64,000 bases of DNA, taken from positions 434,001 through 498,000 of the forward strand of contig NZ_CANLNH010000001.1 of NCBI RefSeq assembly GCF_947492535.1. The letters are read 5' to 3'. This document shows positions 44,263 to 53,209 of this stretch, piece after piece. How positions within the stretch are numbered: position 1 is the stretch's first letter; the number at the start of each line of letters is the position of its first letter. The notes below the pieces were generated by a model, which ran no database searches, had not been told where the DNA came from, and was given only the letters and a program-made list of their open reading frames with translations. The DNA comes from an uncultured Dokdonia sp. Its GTDB lineage: Bacteria > Bacteroidota > Bacteroidia > Flavobacteriales > Flavobacteriaceae. The position numbers and the translations under genes are program-made.

Positions 44263-44814
44263 TTACTCAACAGAAGTTACTACATTAAATACACTAATGA
44301 GTCCTCCATTGCTTCCTATGTTGTTAATAGAGAATACACGACCATCGGTTAATGTAACTTCAAAACGAGTTAAATACTGATCTCCAGTTGCAATACCATC
44401 AAGGGTATTGTTGGTAATAGATAAAAAATCTTCAGTTGTGATGACTAGATTGTGAACTGGAAAATCATTTTCTCCATTAGAGAAACTAGTATCTTCTATA
44501 GTACGTAATAATACTTCTTCAGTAATAGCATTTTCACTATTTCCTGCGTCTTCGGTTCTATCTAAATAAGTAATAAATACATCTAATTTATCTAATAAAA
44601 CTCCATTTTCTGCATCTCTATATTCTAAGTTAGCATTTAAGTTTCCATCTAAATTACCATTGAAGATAACATTGGTTGTAATATCTGCAGCGAGTACAAT
44701 TCCATTTTCAAAATCGTCCGAACGAACATTAGAATCATCGCTACTGCAACTCCATAAAGCTACAGCTGCAAACGTAAGTAATAGTATTTTTTTTATTGTC
44801 TTTTTCATTTTCAT
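44263..44814 (-). CDS. Small lipoprotein of unknown function
   Basis: The frame is open from 44844, but MKMKKTIKKI at 44814 (or MKKTIKKI at 44808) directly precedes a lipoprotein signal peptide with CSSDDS after the cleavage site. The mature part of about 160 residues is beta-rich and acidic. No domain is recognised. It is a single leftward gene with a terminator 18 bp downstream. Such SCSSDD lipoproteins are typically outer-membrane anchored in Bacteroidetes. Confidence 0.65.
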   Translation of the reverse strand: MKMKKTIKKILLLTFAAVALWSCSSDDSNVRSDDFENGIVLAADITTNVIFNGNLDGNLNANLEYRDAENGVLLDKLDVFITYLDRTEDAGNSENAITEEVLLRTIEDTSFSNGENDFPVHNLVITTEDFLSITNNTLDGIATGDQYLTRFEVTLTDGRVFSINNIGSNGGLISVFNVVTSVE

Positions 44815-44935
44815 AATTATGCGTTTATGTATTGATAATGCCAAATTACTAAAGATATATATATTGAAGAAAAAAAGGGGTGGTAACTATTATCGGGAAT
44901 TACTTTAACGTTGATCTTACTACGTTCATGAGTTC

Positions 44936-44949
44936 GCTTTCGCGAAAGC
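44936..44949. repeat. 14-bp iterated palindrome, copy 6
   Basis: Perfect GCTTTCGCGAAAGC in the divergent spacer between the lipoprotein gene and the hybrid kinase gene. Confidence 0.9.
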
Positions 44950-45057
44950 ATACTTAGCCCTATATTCTAGGAGTTTAGGATGCTTATAAAGAAACTAATT
45001 TGAAATTATATGCCAAAAAACACTAAATTGCGACGCCCCTAATCTGAATATTGTTTA

Positions 45058-47793
45058 ATGAATACATTAATTAATCGACTTTTTCAAAAGTCATCGGTCA
45101 TTGATGAGACATCAATTGGCTCAAGTAGTCCTTATCAAGAATTTTTACAACATTTTTATTCTCAAGGAATTACATCTCAGAAACTTGATGCTCTTAAAGA
45201 GAAAATATCCAATATTGATTTTAATCCTGATCCTACAAAATCAAGCTATCAACTAGTTGAGTGTTATTTAGAAATAGAACATTATCTCCTTTATCATGAT
45301 GTTGGATTTTTAGGGAATACGGTATCTCTTCGCAAAGAGTTACAAGATTTTTTCCCTTCAATAGCAAATGCTCAACCGTTTTCTGTTTTATATAAAAATG
45401 AGTCTACAGAAGAGATTGCTTTAGCTCTTTTGCTTTCAGACTATTTACACAAAGCAGCTACAGACTATTGCGGCTATGTTTCAGTGCTTGAACCAACTTT
45501 TATTTTAGATAAGAATATAAATTTAGATCTCTTAGAAGGTAATATTGTACACTATCTTTCTTGTAAGCGTAAGATTAGAGAATATATAGATGCGCTCAGT
45601 ATTGAAACACATAAAATTTGTGAGAAAAAAGCGATCATTAATCCATTTCATACATGGTTTTCACAATTTACCAACTTCTATCAAAACCTAAAAGCTTCTG
45701 ATAAAATCATGTATTATTTACCTGAGGAAGGGCCTTTAGCTTCATCTGAAACTATTCCGACCACTCCTGAAGTTAAATTACAGAATAGAACCAACATACT
45801 AGACACACACCAAAATACACCTGCTATTGCTTCTGAAATAGATGCTTCTTTATATAAAGCAATGTTTGAAAACATGCTTGATGGCGCTATTCTATTTGAA
45901 AAAAGCGGAAGGGTGATCCTTGCTAATGAAAGAGCACGTACGTTTCTTAATTTATCAGAAGAAAATATAAATGAACAAAACATTTTTGGATTACTACCAG
46001 TAGAAATTTCCCAAAAATTAAAAGAAGATATAGAGGATCGTACTCACAAGAAAGAAAAAAATATTTTAGGTAAAAGAGAAGAGATTCATTTATATACATC
46101 TGACGGGTCTCTTGAATATTATGAGATCACGATCTCAAATAATTATAATAAAGGAGAGGATACCTATAGTGTTTTCTTAAAAAATATCACTAAGAAAAGA
46201 GATAGCCTAGATGTTTTAAGTAAGCAAATGGAACATGTCCAAAAAGCAGCAAAGGCCAAGTCGACTTTTCTTTCTAATATGAGTCACGAAATACGTACGC
46301 CACTCAATGTGATTCTAGGCCTTGCAGATATCATTAAAAAAAGTGATAATGAAGATGCAGAGCAATTTAAAAAAAATATTGAAGGCATAAATTTTTCTGC
46401 AAAAAGTCTACTGTCTATAGTAAATGATATTCTTGATTTTTCTAAAATTGAAGCTGGTAAGCTATCAATTCAATCGTATAATTATAACATACGAAAGGTA
46501 ATTACCTCTTTAGCCGAAGGCTTTAAGACAAAGGCAAATGAAAAAGGGATTCTACTTTATACAGAAATTGATGAAAATATCCCTGATATTGTCGTAGGTG
46601 ATCAATATAGGCTTAACCAGATTCTTACAAACCTGATTGGAAACGCCATAAAATTTACCCACGAAGGAGATATAGGTGTTATTGTATCGTATAAAGAACT
46701 TCATGAAGGTCAAATTGAAGTGCATTTTGAAGTGAAAGACTCTGGGATAGGGATTTCTAAAGACAAACTGAATCATATTTTCGATAGTTTTTATCAGATA
46801 GAAGAAGCCGGGCATTCAAAGTCAAATGGAACTGGACTTGGATTAGCAATCACTAAAGAACTTATCAATCTACAAAATGGAACACTTACAGCGTCAAGTA
46901 TTGAGGGTGAAGGGTCTAGTTTTTGTTTTAGACTTCCGCTTACCAAGAGTAAATTGCAAAGCACCGAAGAAAACATTAAGACCCATAAGCGCTGTGATAA
47001 ACAACTTGAAGGATTACGTGTGCTGGTCGCAGAAGATAATACCATGAATCAATTCTATATCAAGCAACTTATGAACCGTCTTGGTATTGAGGTAGATATA
47101 GCTGATAACGGACAGGAAGCTGTAGATGTTTATAGCCAAAAACAAAATGGGTATTATAATCTAATACTTATGGATATGCATATGCCCGTATTAGGAGGGG
47201 TAGATGCTATTAAGAAAATACGAATGTCTCATAAGGACTCGATAAAAAAAGTGCCCATAGTCATGTGTACTGCCGATGTTTTTCCAGAATCTAGAAAAAA
47301 TGCCATAAAAGCTGGTATTGATTTTTACCTCACAAAGCCTGTTGATGAAGACGCTTTAAAAGAAGTGCTTTTTTGGCTTGTTTCTGATGAAGAAACAAAT
47401 TTAGATGAGGTAAGCACTCCAAAGAAAGAAGATACGCATAGTGCTACGGTGAATATTGCTAAGCTAAAAGAGACTTTTGATAATGACGAAGAATTTATTA
47501 TATCTCTTTTAGAAATATTTATCGCAGATACTCCTGATGATTTTAATAGTTTAAGTACATGTGTTGAGAGAAAATTTTATACAAGAGCTAGTGAGCTTGC
47601 GCATAAGTTAAAATCAAGTTTTATGAATCTGGGGATGACCCATCAAGGATATTTGTTGCAACAAATAGAAAAAAATATCAGTACAGGAGAAGGCGTTGAA
47701 ACAGGTGTAAAATACTTTGAGCAGTTTAAGAAAATATACACAAAGACACTGCTAGATGTAAATATACAACTCATAGAACTCAAGCGTCTATAA
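45058..47793 (+). CDS. Hybrid histidine kinase with receiver and Hpt domains
   Basis: This 911-residue kinase contains a whole phosphorelay. After a helical N-terminal sensor of unknown type (1-255), a PAS domain lies at about 262-375, HisKA at about 400-465 with phospho-acceptor His410 (SHEIRTPLN) and HATPase_c at about 510-625 (DSGIGISKD, GTGLGLAI). A receiver domain follows (about 655-775) with phospho-acceptor Asp706 (LILMDMHMP), then an Hpt domain (about 800-905) with His849 (ELAHKLKSS). No TM helix or signal peptide is seen, so it senses something inside the cell. The final response regulator is not adjacent. The ATG start is clear, and the gene stands alone. Confidence 0.9.
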   Translation: MNTLINRLFQKSSVIDETSIGSSSPYQEFLQHFYSQGITSQKLDALKEKISNIDFNPDPTKSSYQLVECYLEIEHYLLYHDVGFLGNTVSLRKELQDFFPSIANAQPFSVLYKNESTEEIALALLLSDYLHKAATDYCGYVSVLEPTFILDKNINLDLLEGNIVHYLSCKRKIREYIDALSIETHKICEKKAIINPFHTWFSQFTNFYQNLKASDKIMYYLPEEGPLASSETIPTTPEVKLQNRTNILDTHQNTPAIASEIDASLYKAMFENMLDGAILFEKSGRVILANERARTFLNLSEENINEQNIFGLLPVEISQKLKEDIEDRTHKKEKNILGKREEIHLYTSDGSLEYYEITISNNYNKGEDTYSVFLKNITKKRDSLDVLSKQMEHVQKAAKAKSTFLSNMSHEIRTPLNVILGLADIIKKSDNEDAEQFKKNIEGINFSAKSLLSIVNDILDFSKIEAGKLSIQSYNYNIRKVITSLAEGFKTKANEKGILLYTEIDENIPDIVVGDQYRLNQILTNLIGNAIKFTHEGDIGVIVSYKELHEGQIEVHFEVKDSGIGISKDKLNHIFDSFYQIEEAGHSKSNGTGLGLAITKELINLQNGTLTASSIEGEGSSFCFRLPLTKSKLQSTEENIKTHKRCDKQLEGLRVLVAEDNTMNQFYIKQLMNRLGIEVDIADNGQEAVDVYSQKQNGYYNLILMDMHMPVLGGVDAIKKIRMSHKDSIKKVPIVMCTADVFPESRKNAIKAGIDFYLTKPVDEDALKEVLFWLVSDEETNLDEVSTPKKEDTHSATVNIAKLKETFDNDEEFIISLLEIFIADTPDDFNSLSTCVERKFYTRASELAHKLKSSFMNLGMTHQGYLLQQIEKNISTGEGVETGVKYFEQFKKIYTKTLLDVNIQLIELKRL

Positions 47794-47850
47794 CCGTTGA
47801 GATCTTAAATTCTAGCAACTAGATGTTGTTAGGTGTAAAATAATAAATAC

Positions 47851-47864
47851 GCTTTCGCGAAAGC
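47851..47864. repeat. 14-bp iterated palindrome, copy 7
   Basis: Perfect GCTTTCGCGAAAGC between the hybrid kinase and pnp stops. The region 47794-47962 contains no gene. Confidence 0.9.
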
Positions 47865-47962
47865 AAAAAAAATCGACTACCTAATAAAAGATAGCCGATT
47901 TCTATAAGTGATCAGTCTTGAGCGCTATATTGTCTCAATACTAATAATTTATGTAAGTAAGA

Positions 47963-50200
47963 TTAGTCCTTGTTACGGTTACGGTCTCTATTATCGCGAC
48001 CACCGCCACGATTATCACGACCACCACGATTGTCTCTTCCGCCATTGTTATCTCTTGGTGGGCGAGGTTTCCATCCTTCTGGCTTCTCAAGTAATGCTTT
48101 ACGAGATACTTTCTCTTTACGAGTTCTAGAATCTATACCAAAGTATTTTACTTCTAATTCTTCACCCATAGATAGTACATCACTTGCATTTTCTGTACGA
48201 GCCCATGCGATTTCAGAAACGTGAAGTAATACTTCATTTCCTGGAGCGTCTAGATACTCTACTACAGCACCAAAATCAAGCATCTTGATTACTTTTACTT
48301 TATAGGTGTCTCCTACAACAGGCTTAAATGTAATTGAATCTATTTTTGCTAATACAGCATTGATTCCATCTTGACCTGTTCCAAGAATCTCAACAATTCC
48401 TTCTTCAGTAACAGGATCTTCATTGATAACAATAGTACATCCTGTTTCTTTTTGAAGTTCTTGTATTACTTTTCCACCAGGACCTATAAGTGCTCCGATA
48501 TATTCATTAGGAATACGTACAGTTACCATTTTCGGCGCGTGAGATTTCACATCCTCACGAGGTGTTTCAATCGTATCTGTAAGTTTTTCTAAGATATGTA
48601 AACGTCCATCACGTGCTTGTTGTAATGCATTTACAAGAATCTCATAGGAAAGACCTTTTACTTTGATATCCATTTGACAAGCTGTAATACCATCTGCTGT
48701 TCCAGTAACTTTAAAGTCCATGTCACCTAAGTGATCTTCATCTCCTAGAATATCAGAAAGTACCGCATATTTCCCAGAATCTGCATCAGATATTAATCCC
48801 ATTGCAATACCAGAAACTGGCTTTTTCATTTGTACACCTGCATCCATCATTGCCATGGTTCCTGCACATACTGTTGCCATAGAAGAAGAACCATTAGATT
48901 CTAATACTTCAGATACAACACGTACTGTATATGGGCAATCATCTGGCACCATTCCTTTAAGTGCACGTTGTGCAAGGTTACCATGACCTACTTCACGACG
49001 TGAAGTACCACGGATAGGTCTTGCTTCTCCAGTACAGAAAGGAGGGAAATTGTAATGTAAATAGAATGTTTCTTCACCTTCGTAAGATGGCATGTCAATT
49101 TGATTTGCTTCTCTTGAAGTTCCTAGCGTTACAGTGGCAAGTGCTTGTGTTTCTCCACGTGTAAATACAGAAGATCCGTGTGTAGATGGTAAATAATCTA
49201 CCTCACACCAGATAGGGCGTATGTCTGTAGTCTTACGTCCATCTAAACGAAGTCCTTCATTTAAAGTAAGGTCACGTACAGCTGCTTTTTCTGCTTTGCG
49301 GTAGTATTTTGAAACAAGGTCTCCAAAGTCTTCTAATTCTTCTTCAGAAAATGTTGCTTTAATTTCTTCTTTAATTTCACCAAAAGCAGCACCACGCTCT
49401 TGTTTTGAAGAACCTCCTTTTGCTACAGCATATACTTTATCATATGCCATTTCATGGATTTTCTTTTGTAAATCTTCATCTTCTCTTTCTGGATCATACT
49501 CGCGTACTTCTTTCTTTCCGAAAGCTTCTGCAAGACGCTCTTGAGCTGCACATTGTACTTTAATAGCTTCATGTGCAAACTTAATTGCTTCAGTCATTTC
49601 TTCTTCAGAAATTTCATCCATTTCACCTTCTACCATCATAACACTATCTGCAGATGCACCAATCATCATATCGATATCAGATTCTGCTAGTTGTGCTCTA
49701 GATGGATTAATTACAAACTCACCATTAACACGTCCTACTCTTGCTTCAGAGATAGCACATTCAAATGGGAAATCTGATAATTGTATTGCTGCAGAAGCGG
49801 CAAGTCCAGCCATAGCGTCTGGCATTACATCTTCATCATGTGACATTAACTGAATCATCACTTGTGTTTCAGAGTGATAATCTTTTGGGAATAATGGACG
49901 TAATACACGGTCTACTAGACGCATGGTTAATACTTCTCCATCACTTGGACGTGCTTCTCTTTTAAAGAAACCTCCAGGGTAACGTCCTGCTGCTGCAAAT
50001 TTTTCGCGGTAATCTACCGTAAGTGGTAAGAAATCTACGTCTGCTTGTTTGTAGTTAGATACTACGGTACACAATAACATACATTTCCCAGATTGCACAA
50101 CAACGCTTCCATGCGCTTGTTTTGCAAGTTTTCCTGTTTCGATGGAAATTTCACGACCATCACCGAGGTCTATTACCTCTTTGTAAACTTTTGGAATCAT
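47963..50200 (-). CDS. pnp: Polyribonucleotide nucleotidyltransferase (PNPase)
   Basis: The frame is open from 50242, but [19 protein letters not shown] at 50200 is the conserved family start; this gives 745 residues. Two RNase PH-like domains, a helical domain between them, a KH domain ([21 protein letters not shown]) and an S1 domain ([21 protein letters not shown]) follow in order. The last 30 residues are an Arg/Gly/Asn-rich tail (GGRDNRGG repeats) often seen in Bacteroidetes. PNPase degrades RNA 3' to 5' with phosphate. It is downstream of rpsO on the same strand, the classic rpsO-pnp order, with a terminator at 50426-50446 between them. Confidence 0.97.
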   Translation of the reverse strand: MIPKVYKEVIDLGDGREISIETGKLAKQAHGSVVVQSGKCMLLCTVVSNYKQADVDFLPLTVDYREKFAAAGRYPGGFFKREARPSDGEVLTMRLVDRVLRPLFPKDYHSETQVMIQLMSHDEDVMPDAMAGLAASAAIQLSDFPFECAISEARVGRVNGEFVINPSRAQLAESDIDMMIGASADSVMMVEGEMDEISEEEMTEAIKFAHEAIKVQCAAQERLAEAFGKKEVREYDPEREDEDLQKKIHEMAYDKVYAVAKGGSSKQERGAAFGEIKEEIKATFSEEELEDFGDLVSKYYRKAEKAAVRDLTLNEGLRLDGRKTTDIRPIWCEVDYLPSTHGSSVFTRGETQALATVTLGTSREANQIDMPSYEGEETFYLHYNFPPFCTGEARPIRGTSRREVGHGNLAQRALKGMVPDDCPYTVRVVSEVLESNGSSSMATVCAGTMAMMDAGVQMKKPVSGIAMGLISDADSGKYAVLSDILGDEDHLGDMDFKVTGTADGITACQMDIKVKGLSYEILVNALQQARDGRLHILEKLTDTIETPREDVKSHAPKMVTVRIPNEYIGALIGPGGKVIQELQKETGCTIVINEDPVTEEGIVEILGTGQDGINAVLAKIDSITFKPVVGDTYKVKVIKMLDFGAVVEYLDAPGNEVLLHVSEIAWARTENASDVLSMGEELEVKYFGIDSRTRKEKVSRKALLEKPEGWKPRPPRDNNGGRDNRGGRDNRGGGRDNRDRNRNKD

Positions 50201-50402
50201 AATTAAGTTCTTCATTCTCGCAAAGACAGGCAATCTTACCAAACCTTACGAGTTGTTAATAATACATGGATGACACACTTCTATTAAGAAGGGGTATCCG
50301 TTTTTTAGGTCGTTGTGTTGTAGTTGTAGTTGTGGTGACCAATGAAAAACTAGCTGTTTAGCTTTCTCTGCCTCTTGTCTCGGAGGACTTAATGTGTTAT
50401 AC

Positions 50403-50416
50403 GCTTTCGCGAAAGC
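50403..50416. repeat. 14-bp iterated palindrome, copy 8
   Basis: Perfect GCTTTCGCGAAAGC with flanks ACG and GTA, in the rpsO-pnp spacer just after the rpsO terminator. Confidence 0.9.
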
Positions 50417-50425
50417 GTAAAAAAG

Positions 50426-50446
50426 AAGGGGGCACATAGCCCCCTT
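50426..50446 (-). terminator. Terminator after rpsO
   Basis: AAGGGGG / CCCCCTT is a 7-bp GC stem with a 7-base loop. On the leftward strand it is followed by CTTCTTTTTT. It likely sets unequal levels of rpsO and pnp. Confidence 0.8.
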
Positions 50447-50455
50447 AAAAATTCT

Positions 50456-50725
50456 TTATTTTCTAATACCTAATTCTTTAATTATAGCACGGTATCTTAA
50501 TACGTCTTTCTTGATTAAATAATCAAGAAGCGAACGACGCTTACCTACCAGCTTTACTAATGAACGCTCTGTATTATAATCTTTACGATTATTTTTTAAG
50601 TGCCCCGTTAGGTGATTAATACGGTGTGTAAACAATGCGATCTGTCCTTCAGCAGAACCTGTATCGTTTTTACCTTTACCGTGTTTTTCGAAAATTTCTT
50701 CTTTAACTTCTTTTGTTAAATACAT
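50456..50725 (-). CDS. rpsO: 30S ribosomal protein S15
   Basis: The 89-residue protein matches S15 over its whole length: FEKHGKGKNDTGSAEGQIA, then LFTHRINHLTGHLKNNRKDY and RSLLDYL, then RYRAIIKELGIRK. It binds 16S rRNA at the central domain and initiates platform assembly. A clean TAnnTTTG box (TATCTTTG, leftward) lies 54 bp upstream of the ATG. pnp follows in the same direction. Confidence 0.98.
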   Translation of the reverse strand: MYLTKEVKEEIFEKHGKGKNDTGSAEGQIALFTHRINHLTGHLKNNRKDYNTERSLVKLVGKRRSLLDYLIKKDVLRYRAIIKELGIRK

Positions 50726-50778
50726 TCCAATATTATTTAAATGATTTTTATGTATATGATAGACTGTCTATCAGCGTG

Positions 50779-50786
50779 CAAAGATA
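50779..50786 (-). promoter_or_regulatory. rpsO promoter -7 element
   Basis: Leftward TATCTTTG followed by CA matches the Bacteroidetes -7 consensus TAnnTTTG exactly. A convincing -33 TTG at 19-21 bp was not found, so only the -7 is called. Confidence 0.6.
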
Positions 50787-50899
50787 CAATATTTAATAAC
50801 ATAAAATAAAGTGTCGTGAAAAAACAAATTTTGGAAAGAAATTAAACGTTTTCTTTTTTCTTAAGTCATAATATCGTAAACCATAAAATTGAGAATACG

Positions 50900-51733
50900 A
50901 TGAAAAAATTTGAAATGATTAAAATGTTGAGTATGGCGATCATGGTGCTTTTTGCTATTGCATGTTCTGATAATGAAGATGAGGTAACAAGTCTTGATAC
51001 AGATCCAACAGCAGCCGATTTGTTATTGTCTGCACAAGTAGATACTACCGAAGATGCTAGTTATGCTATTATAGAAAATCTATATATAGAGAATGTAGAT
51101 GAGACTCACGCTAATGTGGTGAATTCGTTTTTTGCAGATTGTGCTTTGGTTACTGTAACGCCTAATGGAGATGGTAGCGGAAGTGTTTTAGTAGATTTTG
51201 GCGATAGTTGCGAACTAACTAATGGTGCTATTGTATCTGGGCAAGTCAATTTAGAATACACTATTGAACAAGGCAATTCACGCACAGTGATGTATACTTA
51301 TATTGATTTTACGTATAATGGGAATGAAGTATCTGGAGGAGGTACCGTGCAACGTGTTTTTGAAAATGAAAACGGGAATCCACAATCTGAGGTGAATTCA
51401 GCAATCACTATTTATTTTCCTGAGCAAGACGTAACTGCTACTCGTGAAGCCAATAGAGTACGAGAGTGGATAGAAGGCGTGGGGTCTGGTACTTGGACCG
51501 ATAATGCATTTCATGTGACGGGAAGTTGGGATACATCAGTAAGTAATGGATTTATGAGGAGTGGAGAGGTTTTAGAAACTTTAAGAAGAGAAGCTACATG
51601 TCCTCACTTTGTGAGTGGAACGTTAGCAATTACTAGAAACAATGTGAGTGGAACACTAAACTATGGAGATGGAGTTTGCGATAATATTGCAATCGTAACT
51701 ATAGGAAATCAAGATTTTACCATTCAACTGTGA
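50900..51733 (+). CDS. Lipoprotein of unknown function
   Basis: The 277-residue protein has a lipoprotein signal (VLFAIACSDNEDE). The mature region is beta-rich with two similar halves around GTGTW and VSGTLNY-type turns and two pairs of Cys (near 77, 93 and 251, 268). No domain is recognised. It is divergent from rpsO and ends at a hairpin terminator. Outer-membrane localisation is likely. Confidence 0.65.
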   Translation: MKKFEMIKMLSMAIMVLFAIACSDNEDEVTSLDTDPTAADLLLSAQVDTTEDASYAIIENLYIENVDETHANVVNSFFADCALVTVTPNGDGSGSVLVDFGDSCELTNGAIVSGQVNLEYTIEQGNSRTVMYTYIDFTYNGNEVSGGGTVQRVFENENGNPQSEVNSAITIYFPEQDVTATREANRVREWIEGVGSGTWTDNAFHVTGSWDTSVSNGFMRSGEVLETLRREATCPHFVSGTLAITRNNVSGTLNYGDGVCDNIAIVTIGNQDFTIQL

Positions 51734-51751
51734 ATTTGATGTAAGCGTTAG

Positions 51752-51783
51752 AATCCCTTTACATTTGTATATGTAAGGGGATT
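51752..51783. terminator. Bidirectional terminator between the lipoprotein gene and gldA
   Basis: AATCCCTTTACAT and ATGTAAGGGGATT pair with one G-U, around a 6-base loop, followed by ATTTTATTTT. It ends at the gldA stop. Confidence 0.8.
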
Positions 51784-52680
51784 TTATTTTGAAGTAAGCT
51801 CAAGAAAAAGACTTTCTAAACTTGCATTCTTTTGATTCAATTGTAAAATTTTAAGTTCGTTGTCATGCGCAAAATCAAATACTTTAGAACGCATGTCTTC
51901 TTTTGTATTAAAAGTAATTTCATAGATGAAATCATGTGTGTTCTTTACAGACACAACTTTATCTAATCGTTCTAAAGCAACTGTTTCTACACGGTAGTCA
52001 AACTCTACAATAACAGCTTGTTGTTGCCCTTCTCTAAGTTCTTGTAGTTTTTTGTCAGCTACAATTTTTCCTTTATTAATAATAATAACACGATCACAGA
52101 TAGCTTCTACTTCTTGCATAATATGCGTGCTCATTAAAATAGTCTTTTCTTTACCAATAGATTTGATAAGCCCTCGTATTTCTAGTAATTGATTTGGATC
52201 TAAACCTGTTGTAGGTTCATCTAGAATTAAAACTTCAGGATCATGTAATAAAGCATTTGCAAGTCCAACACGTTGTCTATATCCTTTGGAGAGTTGCCCT
52301 ATTTTTTTATGTGCTTCAGGTGTGAGACCCGTAAGTTCTATCACTTCTTGTACGCGTTCTTTTTTTGTTTTATGCACATTTGCATTAAATGCTAAATACT
52401 CGCGTACATACATTTCTAAGTAGAGTGGATTGTGTTCTGGTAAATACCCTACAGATTTGCGTACGTTTTGTATTTGTTTTAAAGTGTCATACTCATTTAC
52501 AATGGCAGTTCCTTTAGTGGGAGAAAGGTAGGTAGTTAAGATTTTCATCATCGTACTCTTTCCTGCACCATTAGGGCCTAAAAAGCCTACAATCTCTCCT
52601 TTGGTAAGTGTGAAAGAAACATCATCCAATGCTTTTTGAGTGTGATATGTTTTGGTGATATTTTTTACAGCGATAGACAT
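51784..52680 (-). CDS. gldA: Gliding-motility ABC transporter ATP-binding protein GldA
   Basis: The 298-residue ATPase has Walker A GPNGAGKST (35-43), signature LSKGYRQR, Walker B VLILDEPTTGLDP and switch His in LMSTHIMQE. The long C-terminal extension and overall sequence match GldA. In Flavobacterium johnsoniae GldA works with GldF and GldG in gliding motility; gldFG are not in this window. A TAGATTTG element (leftward, 52695-52702) lies just upstream, but it would give only a very short leader. The neighbouring pheA operon is divergent. Confidence 0.9.
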   Translation of the reverse strand: MSIAVKNITKTYHTQKALDDVSFTLTKGEIVGFLGPNGAGKSTMMKILTTYLSPTKGTAIVNEYDTLKQIQNVRKSVGYLPEHNPLYLEMYVREYLAFNANVHKTKKERVQEVIELTGLTPEAHKKIGQLSKGYRQRVGLANALLHDPEVLILDEPTTGLDPNQLLEIRGLIKSIGKEKTILMSTHIMQEVEAICDRVIIINKGKIVADKKLQELREGQQQAVIVEFDYRVETVALERLDKVVSVKNTHDFIYEITFNTKEDMRSKVFDFAHDNELKILQLNQKNASLESLFLELTSK

Positions 52681-52818
52681 AAAAGACGTTTTTACAAATC
52701 TAACGAATAAGAATAATACATATTTTATATTATTTCAGTAGTTTTTTTATGAAAACATAAATATTCAATACGAAAATTGAAACTACTGAAAAAAAAGTTA
52801 AAAAATAATTGACTTATG

Positions 52819-52848
52819 TTGTTTAACTTACTTTTTTTTCTACTTTTA
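52819..52848 (+). promoter_or_regulatory. Bacteroidetes-type promoter of the aromatic leader
   Basis: TTG at 52819-52821 and TACTTTTA at 52841-52848 (consensus TAnnTTTG, last base differs) are separated by the consensus 19 bp. This places the transcription start about 10-15 bp before the leader ATG at 52867. Confidence 0.65.
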
Positions 52849-52866
52849 CAGCATAACAAATTCATA

Positions 52867-52935
52867 ATGTTTACAAACATTTATTACTGGAATAACTATT
52901 TCTTTTTCTTCGGGCAGTTGAAATCGGGACGGTGA
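52867..52935 (+). CDS. pheL: Aromatic-residue-rich leader peptide of the pheA operon
   Basis: A 22-codon frame has ATG at 52867 and TGA at 52933-52935. Nine of the 22 residues are aromatic: Phe2, Tyr6, Tyr7, Trp8, Tyr11 and the run Phe12-Phe15 (IYYW then YFFFF). This is the classical design of a leader peptide read by ribosomes to sense charged tRNA-Phe/Tyr. It lies directly downstream of a promoter and is followed by a factor-independent terminator and the Phe/Tyr biosynthesis operon. The symbol pheL is used by analogy with enteric leaders. It is too short to have another likely function. Confidence 0.85.
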   Translation: MFTNIYYWNNYFFFFGQLKSGR

Positions 52936-52998
52936 TTGTAATAAATACACTCAAAAACTCTTAAAGTCCTGATTTTTTTATCAGGACTTTTTTTTGTT
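52879..52998 (+). promoter_or_regulatory. Transcription attenuator of the Phe/Tyr operon
   Basis: Four pairing segments are visible. Segment 1 (52879-52887, inside Tyr6-Tyr7 codons) can pair perfectly with 52938-52946 just after the leader stop (9 bp). Segment 2 (52923-52930, ATCGGGAC) can pair with segment 3 (52966-52973, GTCCTGAT; seven Watson-Crick and one G-U pair). Segments 3 and 4 (52963-52973 and 52980-52990, AAAGTCCTGAT / ATCAGGACTTT) form a perfect 11-bp terminator followed by T8. A ribosome stalled on the Phe codons leaves segment 2 free, so 2-3 pairs and the terminator is prevented; a ribosome reaching the stop covers segment 2. Pairing is read by eye; function is inferred. Confidence 0.8.
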
Positions 52999-53080
52999 TT
53001 AATGGGAATCAGTTTACCCTGTGAATTGTTACTAGAAATATGAAGTAAAATAAGATTTTCACCTGTGTGGAAATAAAATA

Positions 53081-53206
53081 AAAAGTCGGATGTTGGGATG
53101 AGATTCCCGCCTTCGAGATAAAAAAAAGTCGGATGTTGGGTGAGATTCCCGCCTTCGAGATAAAAAAAAGTCGGATGTTGGGTGAGATTCCCGCCTTCGC
53201 GGGAAT
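53081..53206. repeat. Three tandem 42-43-bp repeats upstream of pheA
   Basis: Three units share AAGTCGGATGTTGGG, then TGAGATTCCCGCCTTCG. Unit starts, marked by the base G of GTCGGA, are at 53085, 53128 and 53170. Units 1 and 2 end in AGATAAAA, whereas unit 3 completes the palindrome. The array is within the transcribed leader, after the attenuator. It has no CRISPR architecture because there are no spacers. Confidence 0.9.
53187..53206. repeat. 20-bp REP-like palindrome three bases before the pheA ATG
   Basis: ATTCCCGCCTTCGCGGGAAT is a perfect 8-bp stem with a CTTC loop. It has the ATTCCC-N8-GGGAAT form of dispersed repeats such as neisserial dRS3. Its stem ends only 3 bp before the pheA ATG, so it could mask the start region of the mRNA. 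Confidence 0.75.
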
Positions 53207-53209
53207 AAA

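Noticed and set aside
50201-50242. Upstream start for pnp
   Set aside because: The conserved family N-terminus [16 protein letters not shown] begins at 50200.
53081-53206. Short tandem array that could be mistaken for a CRISPR
   Set aside because: Units are adjacent with no unique spacers, the period is constant at 42-43 bp and no cas gene is present.
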